Assembly: GCA_017444985.1 (NCBI GenBank)
Contig: JAFSVK010000148.1
Location: 1 to 64,000 of the forward strand
From: Bacillota bacterium
GTDB taxonomy: Bacteria; Bacillota; Clostridia; Lachnospirales; CAG-274
Length of the DNA: 64,000 nucleotides
Direction of reading: 5' to 3'
This document shows, in pieces, positions 1-6,164 of this stretch. Each line of letters opens with the position of its first letter. The stretch's first letter is position 1. The notes beneath the pieces are model-generated. The model saw only the letters and a program-made list of their open reading frames with translations, was not told the DNA's origin and searched no databases. A program made the position numbers and the translations under genes.

Positions 1-148
1 TAAAAAGCCATAAATCGTAAAATTGGCTATCTTGCAAAGGTTAGTCGTCAATGTCTCTCACCAATGCTCTACATTGGCTTCGAGCCATTTCCCGGTCCTC
101 GAACAAGATATCTCAATTTTACTTCAATAGCACTTTTTAGATGTCCCC
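1..148 (-). repeat. R155 structured repeat, copy 1 (cut by window edge)
   Basis: This stretch is the reverse complement of two further copies near 2.7 kb and 8.5 kb. The family is about 155 bp long, has inverted ends of the form AGGGnnCTCTAAAAAG, and contains internal hairpins, including CCAATG-tagag-CATTGG and GGCT-cga-AGCC. Outer arms near the two ends (GTAAAATTG and TATCTTG with their complements) make the whole unit a long imperfect stem. No reading frame is conserved. It could be a MITE-like element or a structured RNA. The outermost bases at one end lie beyond the window. Confidence 0.85.
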
Positions 149-491
149 TTTAAATCCTCAGTTCGCAATTTTTGGCATAGCCAAAAGCCAATTGCTACGC
201 AATTGTCCGCATCTATCTTTGCGGTTGATGTTCGGGCTCCGCTCGAATGAGGAGAAAAATAAAAAAACCGAAAACCTTTTCGTTTTTTTATTTTTCATAC
301 TTTGCAGACGGGCAAGTTGTGCACCCGAAAAAAGTAATCGGGACACCCGTAGGGTGGCTTTTGACGATAGTCAAAAGTGCTTTTGCCTCCCTTAAGAGGT
401 GCGCAGAACGGCTGTTTATCGGCAAAAATCTCATTTTTGCCGGGGGTGTGATTTTTCACACCCCTTGATTTTTGAAAGGGGTACGACACCT
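149..491. promoter_or_regulatory. Hairpin-rich leader before plsX
   Basis: No credible gene is seen here. The stretch holds a run of short perfect or near-perfect inverted repeats: TTTTGGC/GCCAAAA (170-186), CAATTGC/GCAATTG (189-205), CCGCA/TGCGG (207-224), an AT-rich stem (253-296), CTTTTGAC/GTCAAAAG (358-377), GGCAAAAAT/ATTTTTGCC (421-441) and GGGGTGTGA/TCACACCCC (443-464). The last two lie just ahead of the plsX ribosome site (GAAAGGGG, 474-481). A closely related sequence recurs at 62.28-62.33 kb. Whether these act as terminators, RNA leaders or repeat debris is not decided by the sequence. Confidence 0.6.
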
Positions 492-1490
492 ATGCAAAAC
501 GGCATAATTGCAGTTGATGCCATGGGGGGAGACAATGCGCCTGCGGCTATAGTCCAGGGCGTTGTTGAGGCAAGCAAAGTCATAAAATATAAAATTGCTC
601 TTGTGGGGAAAAGAGAGGTCATAGAACAGGAACTCTCAAAATACACATACGACAAAGAAAAAATAGATATAGTCCACTGTGAGCAGGTGATCGAAAACTG
701 CGAAGTTCCTACCGTTGCCATCAAAAAGAAAAAAGACTCTTCCATAGTGGTAGGTCTTAATATGGTAAAAAGAGGCGAGGCGCAAGCCTTTGTTTCCGCA
801 GGGAACACCGGTGCGCTTTTAACGGGTGCTACCGTTATAGTAGGGCGAATAAAGGGCGTTGAAAGACCTGCCTTAGGCACACTTTTGCCTACCGAGACGG
901 GAAGGACACTGCTTATAGATTCGGGAGCAAATGTAGATGCAAAGCCCGAATATTTTCCTCAATTTGCTCTTATGGGCTCCATATACATAGAAAATATGAT
1001 GGGTGTAAAGGACCCCAAGGTAGGCCTTGTAAATATAGGCACAGAGGAAGAAAAGGGCAATAAGACCGTAAAGGATGCCTATGCTCTCCTGAAACAGACT
1101 CCCAATATAAACTTTTGCGGAAATACCGAGGCAAGAGATATAACAAAGGGTGAAGCGGATGTGGTCGTTTGCGATGCCTTTGTGGGAAATGTTATACTTA
1201 AGCTTATGGAGGGTTTTGCAGGCTCTCTCATAGGTCTTCTTAAAAAGGCTATAATGTCAAAGCTTTTGTACAAAATAGGAGCCCTTCTTTCAAAAGGCGC
1301 CTATGACTCTTTAAAAGAAAAGCTTGACTATAAAGATATAGGCGGAGCACCCTTTCTCGGCCTTAAGGGCCTTGTGGTAAAGGCTCACGGCTCTTCCGAT
1401 GTGAGAAGCGTAAAGGGTGCCATAACACAGTGCGAAAAGTTTATGGATAAAGAAATAGTCCAAAAAATAACCGAAGCCCTGGCTAATTAA
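492..1490 (+). CDS. plsX: Phosphate acyltransferase PlsX
   Basis: PlsX converts acyl-ACP and phosphate to acyl-phosphate, the acyl donor for PlsY in phospholipid synthesis; it is a peripheral membrane enzyme. The 333-residue product begins with the family signature VDAMGGDNAP and carries the conserved GNTGAL, IDSGAN, NIGTEEEKGN and CDAFVGNV segments in the usual order, at full length. A longer frame runs upstream to 399, but the extra 31 residues fall in the hairpin leader. The ATG at 492 has a GAAAGGGG ribosome site and starts exactly where the family starts. acpP and rnc follow on the same strand, an order common in Firmicutes, although fapR, recG and fabD neighbours are not present. Confidence 0.96.
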   Translation: MQNGIIAVDAMGGDNAPAAIVQGVVEASKVIKYKIALVGKREVIEQELSKYTYDKEKIDIVHCEQVIENCEVPTVAIKKKKDSSIVVGLNMVKRGEAQAFVSAGNTGALLTGATVIVGRIKGVERPALGTLLPTETGRTLLIDSGANVDAKPEYFPQFALMGSIYIENMMGVKDPKVGLVNIGTEEEKGNKTVKDAYALLKQTPNINFCGNTEARDITKGEADVVVCDAFVGNVILKLMEGFAGSLIGLLKKAIMSKLLYKIGALLSKGAYDSLKEKLDYKDIGGAPFLGLKGLVVKAHGSSDVRSVKGAITQCEKFMDKEIVQKITEALAN

Positions 1491-1518
1491 AAAAATCCTT
1501 AAAAAATGCAATTTGCTC

Positions 1519-1547
1519 TTGCATTTATACAAAATATTTAGTAGTAT
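1519..1547 (+). promoter_or_regulatory. Putative promoter of acpP
   Basis: A TTGCAT box and a TAGTAT box are separated by 17 bases in the 131-base gap between plsX and acpP. The -10 match is only partial (4 of 6), and TATATT just downstream is an alternative. This would give acpP its own transcription in addition to any read-through from plsX. Confidence 0.4.
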
Positions 1548-1621
1548 ATTATAAGAACATCGGGGGTCGCTCCGATAAGAATATCAAAAGGGATATTTCC
1601 CGAAACCTAAGGAGGATAAAA

Positions 1622-1855
1622 ATGGAATTTGATAAGGTAAAATCAATAATTGCCGACCAGCTTGGTATGTCCGAGGACGATATCACACTTACAACATCTT
1701 TTGAAGATCTCGGTGCGGATTCTCTCGACCTTTTCCAGATCATTTCCGAACTTGAGGATGCATTTGATATCGAGTTTGCAAATGACGATGCAGAAAAGAT
1801 AAAGACCGTTGAAGATGCCGTTAAGTATGTACAGGCTGCAACAGAGAATAAGTAA
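1622..1855 (+). CDS. acpP: Acyl carrier protein AcpP
   Basis: The 77-residue acidic protein is an acyl carrier protein, which carries growing fatty acyl chains on a 4'-phosphopantetheine arm. The attachment site is Ser34 in the motif GADSLD, followed by the typical acidic helix II (ISELEDAFDIEF). The residues after the serine read SLDLFQ, a mild variant of the common SLDxVE. A strong AAGGAGG site precedes the ATG. The only other fatty-acid genes in the window are 53 kb away, so this carrier is encoded apart from the fab operon that uses it. A terminator follows immediately. Confidence 0.96.
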   Translation: MEFDKVKSIIADQLGMSEDDITLTTSFEDLGADSLDLFQIISELEDAFDIEFANDDAEKIKTVEDAVKYVQAATENK

Positions 1856-1865
1856 TACATAACTT

Positions 1866-1892
1866 ACAGCTGCGTTTTCCGCAGCTGTTTTT
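1866..1892 (+). terminator. Terminator between acpP and rnc
   Basis: A 9-bp perfect stem (ACAGCTGCG/CGCAGCTGT) with a five-base loop runs into five T residues. It ends three bases before the rnc start codon, so it both ends the acpP message and sits where the rnc ribosome site would be expected. Confidence 0.85.
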
Positions 1893-1895
1893 AAT

Positions 1896-2573
1896 ATGGA
1901 TATGGATATAAAGAAATACTTAAATTGTAAAGATATAGATACTGCTCTTACCCACAGCTCCTATGCCAACGAGAATAAAAAAGAGGGTGTGGAGTGTAAC
2001 GAGAGGATAGAGTTTTTGGGGGATGCGGTCTTAGGTTTGATAACTGCGGAATACCTCTACAAAAACTATCCCGACCTTCCCGAGGGCAAGCTTTCAAAAC
2101 TCAGAGCCTCGGTGGTCTGTGAGGATATGCTTGCAAAAAAAGCCAGAGAGCTTGGTATAGACAAGCTTTTAAGGCTTGGTAAAGGCGAGGAGAGTACGGG
2201 AGGAAGAAACAGAAACTCCGTAATATCCGATGCGGTAGAGGCTGTTATAGCCTGTGTATACCTTGATATGGGCATGGAGGAGGCAAGAAGCTTTGTGCTT
2301 TCCATGCTGGAGGATGAAATAAAAGAAAAATACTCCACTCATCAAGTTGTGGACTACAAAACAAGGTTACAGGAATTTTTGCAACAAAAAAGCCACGAGA
2401 GTATAAGATACGAAATAGTTTCCCAATCGGGCCCCGCTCACCAAAGGTGCTTTGAGGCTGTGGTGCTCCACGGCGAAAGGATACTTGGAAGAGGTCAAGG
2501 CCAAAGTAAGAAAAAAGCCGAACAATCAGCGGCTATGGAAGCTCTCAAAAGCTTGAATGTGGAAGGAATATAA
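1896..2573 (+). CDS. rnc: Ribonuclease III
   Basis: RNase III cleaves double-stranded RNA in rRNA maturation and mRNA decay. The 225-residue protein has the catalytic signature ERIEFLGDAVLGL at residues 36-48, a second acidic cluster SDAVEAVIA (111-119) that supplies the other metal ligands, and a C-terminal double-stranded-RNA-binding domain (about 155-222, with GxGxSKKxAEQxAA). The start is unusual: ATG at 1896 or 1902 has no ribosome site because the acpP terminator occupies that space. Expression may depend on read-through, a leaderless-like start or coupling. The usual downstream partners smc and ftsY are not here; a terminator and a repeat follow. Confidence 0.95.
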   Translation: MDMDIKKYLNCKDIDTALTHSSYANENKKEGVECNERIEFLGDAVLGLITAEYLYKNYPDLPEGKLSKLRASVVCEDMLAKKARELGIDKLLRLGKGEESTGGRNRNSVISDAVEAVIACVYLDMGMEEARSFVLSMLEDEIKEKYSTHQVVDYKTRLQEFLQQKSHESIRYEIVSQSGPAHQRCFEAVVLHGERILGRGQGQSKKKAEQSAAMEALKSLNVEGI

Positions 2574-2637
2574 AAAGCAAAGTATCTTGCTCATCTCCGA
2601 CTATCAGTGGGAAGGCTACGGGTGTCGGTGCTTTGCT
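2574..2637 (+). other. Small structured element after rnc
   Basis: Immediately after the rnc stop codon, AGCAAAG (2576-2582) can pair with CTTTGCT (2631-2637), enclosing an inner CCGAC/GTCGG pair (2597-2601 with 2624-2628). The two nested helices resemble a small folded RNA. No known riboswitch or RNA family is recognised. Confidence 0.35.
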
Positions 2638-2683
2638 AAAAAGGGTCTGTGAAAAAATGAGTTTTTTTCACAGACCCTTTTTT
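2638..2683 (+). terminator. Terminator of the rnc transcript
   Basis: A stem of about 20 bp with the core GGGTCTGTGAAAA pairs with its complement across a five-base loop and ends in a T tract. It is one of several terminators in this window whose stems contain TGTGAA/TTCACA. Confidence 0.9.
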
Positions 2684-2690
2684 ATACTAA

Positions 2691-2848
2691 AGGGGAGCTC
2701 TAAAAAGTGCTATTGAAGTAAAATTGAGATATCTTGTTCGAGGACCGGGAAATGGCTCGAAGCCAATGTAGAGCATTGGTGAGAGACATTGACGACGTAA
2801 TCGGGCAAGATAGCCAATTTTACGATTTATGGCTTTTTAGAGGTCCCT
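2691..2848 (+). repeat. R155 structured repeat, copy 2
   Basis: A full-length copy bounded by AGGGGAGCTCTAAAAAG and CTTTTTAGAGGTCCCT. It is inverted relative to copy 1, so plsX-acpP-rnc lies between inverted copies. It matches copy 3 almost throughout, differing mainly in single bases in predicted loops. Confidence 0.88.
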
Positions 2849-2927
2849 AAAATTATGCAGAAATCTTTATATGTAAAAAACATGAAGAAAAAATAATATT
2901 ACCAATAACACAAAATACTCTAACGAT

Positions 2928-2957
2928 CTGTAGGGAACGACCCGCGTGTCGTTTCGC
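2928..2957 (+). repeat. REP-like palindromic repeat, copy 1
   Basis: The core GGGAACGACCCGCGTGTCGT forms an imperfect hairpin (GGAACGAC pairing with GTCGTTTC). A nearly identical 30-base sequence recurs on the other strand at 32045-32074. The 150 bases around it, between R155 and pepD, hold nothing else I can recognise. Confidence 0.6.
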
Positions 2958-3006
2958 GTGAGCGATAACAAAAGGTGTGGGGAATAAATTTGTATCCCAT
3001 ATTTTT

Positions 3007-4473
3007 TTATTTTGCCGTTTTTGCCAGTTCTTCAAGTACTTTTTTTAAAAAGTTCCAGGTCCTCTCCGTACTTTTTATATGCAGTGTTTCATTGGGTGTG
3101 TGTATATCATCTATATCGGGACCTATGGAAACACAATCCAAGATATTCCCTATTTTATCGAAAAACAAGCCACACTCAAGGCCTGCATGAACATTATCTT
3201 CTATAAGAGTTTTGTCGAACATATCCTTGTATACATTTACCATGAGCTTTCTTAAAAAAGAGTCCTTTTTGTAGGGCCAAGCAGGATATTCTTCACATCT
3301 TTTTATTTTTGCTCCAAAGCAGTAGCACAGAGAGGAAAGTCTTGTGTAAAGTTCCTGTTTTTCGCTTTCCACACTGCTTCTTATCAAAAAGGAGAAGATC
3401 AAAGTATCATCTGTGGTTTTCATGATACCAAGATTAAGGGATGTCTGCGGAAGCCCCGAAATAAACAGATCCGTTTTTTGTATACCTGTGGGAAGGTTGT
3501 AGAGAAAAGAAATGAGTTTTTTGCTTTCTTCAACCGAGAGAGCTGCCTCCTCCTTCTCATCCGTCAAGGAAAGTGTGAGATAAATTCCAGAATCGGTAAT
3601 TGCACACTCGTTTTGGTATGTTTGTTCTATTGCAAGTATCCGCTCGTGAAGTTTTTTGAAGTTTTCATTTTCCTCAAGTAAAAATAAAGCCTCGGAGCTT
3701 CTGGGTATGGCGTTGTCCTTAAGTCCGCCGTTCATGGAAAGAATATAAATTTTAAATTCTTCCGTAAGTTTGTAGAGTGTTCTTCCTAAGAGAAAGTTGG
3801 CATTTGCTCTACCCTTATTTATCTCTTGCCCGGAGTGACCGCCTGTAAGACCACATACGGAAAGTTTACACAGCTTACCTTTTACTTTTTCTCTCTTTAA
3901 GGGGTAATCTATAACAGTTGTTAAACCTCCCGCACAGGCACAGGTAAGTATGCCCTCCGATTCGGAGTCGATGTTTATCATCATACTTGATTTAAGGGGG
4001 GAGGCATCAAGAAATTTAGCACCTAACATACCTATTTCTTCATCTACCGTAAATATAGCCTCTATAGGAGGATGTATGGCATCCTTGTCTGCCAAAAGGG
4101 CAAGAGCATAGGCTACACCTATACCGTCATCTCCGCCCAAGGTGGTACCTTCAGCTCGTATTTTATCTCCTTTTACGAAAAGACGCAGACCTTCGTTTTC
4201 AAAGTCTATATCCGTATCCGATTCCTTTTCGCACACCATATCCAGATGGCTTTGTACTATTACGGAAGGAGCATTTTCATATCCCGTGGAGCCGTTTTTA
4301 AATATAATAACATTTCCTATTTCATCCCGTATGTATTTAAGCCCTTTCTCTTTTGCAAAATCAACGATATAGTGACTTATTTTTTCCATATTTCCCGAGC
4401 CGTGGGGTATGGAAGCTATTTCTTCAAAATAGTGAAAAACTTCCTTCGGTTCCAAATGCGAAAGTACACTCAT
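3007..4473 (-). CDS. pepD: Aminoacyl-histidine dipeptidase PepD (M20C)
   Basis: This is a cytosolic zinc dipeptidase of the PepD/beta-Ala-His (carnosinase-like) family, hydrolysing Xaa-His and other dipeptides. In the 488-residue product the metal ligands are recognisable: His76 in SHLDMV, Asp115 in GGDDGIG, and the Glu145-Glu146 pair in VDEEIGM. The lid domain lies in the middle and the last His ligand near the C-terminus (HAGLECG). The ATG at 4473 has a GGAGGA site; an upstream extension of the frame (to 4590) lies inside the preceding gene and has no site. The gene follows the ThyX-like gene by a single base, so the two are co-transcribed. Confidence 0.95.
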   Translation of the reverse strand: MSVLSHLEPKEVFHYFEEIASIPHGSGNMEKISHYIVDFAKEKGLKYIRDEIGNVIIFKNGSTGYENAPSVIVQSHLDMVCEKESDTDIDFENEGLRLFVKGDKIRAEGTTLGGDDGIGVAYALALLADKDAIHPPIEAIFTVDEEIGMLGAKFLDASPLKSSMMINIDSESEGILTCACAGGLTTVIDYPLKREKVKGKLCKLSVCGLTGGHSGQEINKGRANANFLLGRTLYKLTEEFKIYILSMNGGLKDNAIPRSSEALFLLEENENFKKLHERILAIEQTYQNECAITDSGIYLTLSLTDEKEEAALSVEESKKLISFLYNLPTGIQKTDLFISGLPQTSLNLGIMKTTDDTLIFSFLIRSSVESEKQELYTRLSSLCYCFGAKIKRCEEYPAWPYKKDSFLRKLMVNVYKDMFDKTLIEDNVHAGLECGLFFDKIGNILDCVSIGPDIDDIHTPNETLHIKSTERTWNFLKKVLEELAKTAK

Positions 4474-4474
4474 A

Positions 4475-5095
4475 TTAAATTTCCTCCAAGAAAAATTCAT
4501 AAAAATAGGGTAGGGCTTTAAGCTCCTCGCAAAACTCCCTCCACTCTTCAAGCTTGTGCTCTTTTCTTGCCTTATACATGGCAAAGGCATTCTCGTAGGA
4601 AAAAGTACAGGTCCTCTTCTGGTTGTAGCTTGAGGGAAGAAGCTGTATTATGGAATACCAAAGTTCTTTATCCTTGCTTTCAATATATTCAAGACGCAAC
4701 TTTTCCAACACCTTTATGGTCTCATCCAGACAGGAAAGTGCGGGAGCTGTCATTTTTTCGCAACTGAAATCCCCTCTTTCAAAGGGCTTTGAGTGTATTT
4801 TGTGCATGGTGCTTGTGGAGTTGGCAACGGTACCCACTTTGTAGGTGTCGTATTCCTTCCACCAATATATAGGGGCTGTAATGTCAAGGCTTACAAATAT
4901 TTGTCTTACAAATTTTCTGTGGTCGGGGCCTGCTTTACAAAGCCTTTTTGCAAGGGAAAGATCGTTTTCACCTATTACAAAATCTCCCTTTTCGTTTGTG
5001 AAACTGTCGCTTTTTCCCCAGCTGTTCATAGGATTTCTTGCACCTCTGAGGGCACCTTCGAAATTAAATGTTTCGGTATTTTCCGTAAGTATCAT
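4475..5095 (-). CDS. ThyX-like conserved protein
   Basis: The 206-residue protein has the general plan of a flavin-dependent thymidylate synthase (ThyX) but lacks the diagnostic RHRxxSxNExS motif. What is seen: DHRKFVRQIFVSLDITAP at 58-75, then WWKEYDTYKVGTVANSTSTMH at 78-98 in the place where ThyX has its signature, then an LLPSSY turn at 152-157 and a final helix with Arg177 and EEWREF, reminiscent of the ThyX LP...NxRxL...R...AQxEIR region. That it belongs to the ThyX fold is my inference from this layout. A thymidylate synthase, a different flavin enzyme or a nucleotide-binding phage-type protein are all possible. The ATG overlaps the stop of the upstream gene. Confidence 0.5.
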   Translation of the reverse strand: MILTENTETFNFEGALRGARNPMNSWGKSDSFTNEKGDFVIGENDLSLAKRLCKAGPDHRKFVRQIFVSLDITAPIYWWKEYDTYKVGTVANSTSTMHKIHSKPFERGDFSCEKMTAPALSCLDETIKVLEKLRLEYIESKDKELWYSIIQLLPSSYNQKRTCTFSYENAFAMYKARKEHKLEEWREFCEELKALPYFYEFFLEEI

Positions 5096-5898
5096 TGTTC
5101 TTCTTCGCTTTCTCCGTATATATGTTTTTGTATAAGTTGCTTGGTTCTTTGAAGCCTCTTTTCAAGTTCTTCTTTTTCGCATAACAGGCTTTCCACCGTT
5201 TCCTCGAAAAGCTCCTCGTCCTCCATGATATCCTTGTATTCGCAGTCGTAAGGATCCAAAAGGTCTTCTATATCATCATGGAAATGCTCTATAAGCGCTT
5301 TAAGTCTGTCTATCTCGTCTTTTTTTTCTTTAAGAGTCTCTGCTTTTTTAATAAGCTGAGGGGTGGTCATATCGTCTATTTTTTTTAGCTGTGTCAGATT
5401 TGCACAGGAATAGGCTTGCCGAGCAGACTCGAAAAATCGTATCCTGTCAAGACAGTTGGGATTTATCTCGGGTTGCAGGTAGGCGGTTATCCTTGTGAAA
5501 AGCTGCTTTGCTTCTTTTTTTACCCGCTCGCTTGCTTTTGTGTAAGAGGCATTATCCGTTAGAGTAGCCCCGGATATAAGGGAGTTATCCGCATTTAGAC
5601 AGTTTAACTCGTACTCTTCTTTAAATACTCCTTCCAAGCTTATTTCGTAGGCTCTTTTTCTGTCAAGCCTTGATACGGCATAGTCAAAACAGCTTCTTAA
5701 ATAGTGGTCTTGGAAGGCTATTTTCATATTTTCAATGGTTTTGGAGAGTATTTTTTCGTTGTAATCTATCCAAAGTTGCCTGTAATATATAAAATTGAGC
5801 TCATCCCTTTGTACCGACAAATTCACTGCTTCTTGCCTGTATTCTTCTATTTTTTTATCAAGGCTTTCCGCTGTGGGAAAGGGTATTACATTGTTCAT
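5092..5898 (-). CDS. Unknown coiled-coil protein
   Basis: I do not recognise a family. The protein (about 268 residues) has no signal peptide or membrane segment, contains a charged helical N-terminal part, and ends in long heptad-like stretches (roughly residues 175-265, rich in Glu, Lys and Leu) that should form a coiled coil and finish in an acidic tail (GESEEEQ). The ATG at 5898 is preferred over an in-frame GTG at 5907 because AAAGGGCGGT lies at proper distance before the ATG. Its stop overlaps the ThyX-like start, so it is the first gene of a three-gene operon ending in pepD. A phage-like or nucleic-acid-associated role is possible but unsupported. Confidence 0.7.
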   Translation of the reverse strand: MNNVIPFPTAESLDKKIEEYRQEAVNLSVQRDELNFIYYRQLWIDYNEKILSKTIENMKIAFQDHYLRSCFDYAVSRLDRKRAYEISLEGVFKEEYELNCLNADNSLISGATLTDNASYTKASERVKKEAKQLFTRITAYLQPEINPNCLDRIRFFESARQAYSCANLTQLKKIDDMTTPQLIKKAETLKEKKDEIDRLKALIEHFHDDIEDLLDPYDCEYKDIMEDEELFEETVESLLCEKEELEKRLQRTKQLIQKHIYGESEEEQ

Positions 5899-5931
5899 AT
5901 CCGTCACCGCCCTTTGGTATCTGTTGTGTGT

Positions 5932-5960
5932 ATTTTATCATTTTTGACTTTTTTCTGCAA
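5932..5960 (-). promoter_or_regulatory. Putative promoter of the leftward pepD operon
   Basis: On the minus strand TTGCAG and TAAAAT are separated by 17 bases, about 35 bases before the first start codon of the operon. The match is fair, and no better candidate is seen in the divergent region shared with glgB. Confidence 0.5.
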
Positions 5961-6065
5961 CATATTTGAAAAGAAAATTTTGGGCTTTTATGTGGGAAGA
6001 ACGGGGAATTGTGTAAAAATGTGAAATTTATAAAAATTTATGTGGTAAATTTTGTACAAATGGTG

Positions 6066-6124
6066 TATAATGGTATAAGGAATATTTGAAGGTTATAAAA
6101 GCGTGGGAAGTATAACGCTTTTAT
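6066..6124 (+). promoter_or_regulatory. glgB promoter -10 and leader hairpin
   Basis: A perfect TATAAT (6066-6071) lies about 100 bases before glgB, without a clear -35 box. Downstream, in what would be the 5' leader, ATAAAAGCGT (6095-6104) pairs perfectly with ACGCTTTTAT (6115-6124) across a ten-base loop. It has no T tract after it, so it looks like an operator or RNA element rather than a terminator. Confidence 0.5.
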
Positions 6125-6164
6125 GACCTAAATACATAAATTATCAAGAGAGGAAGTGTGTAAA

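Noticed and set aside
141-489. Several overlapping small frames upstream of plsX
   Set aside because: They arise from the hairpin array, lie on both strands and lack ribosome sites and family matches.
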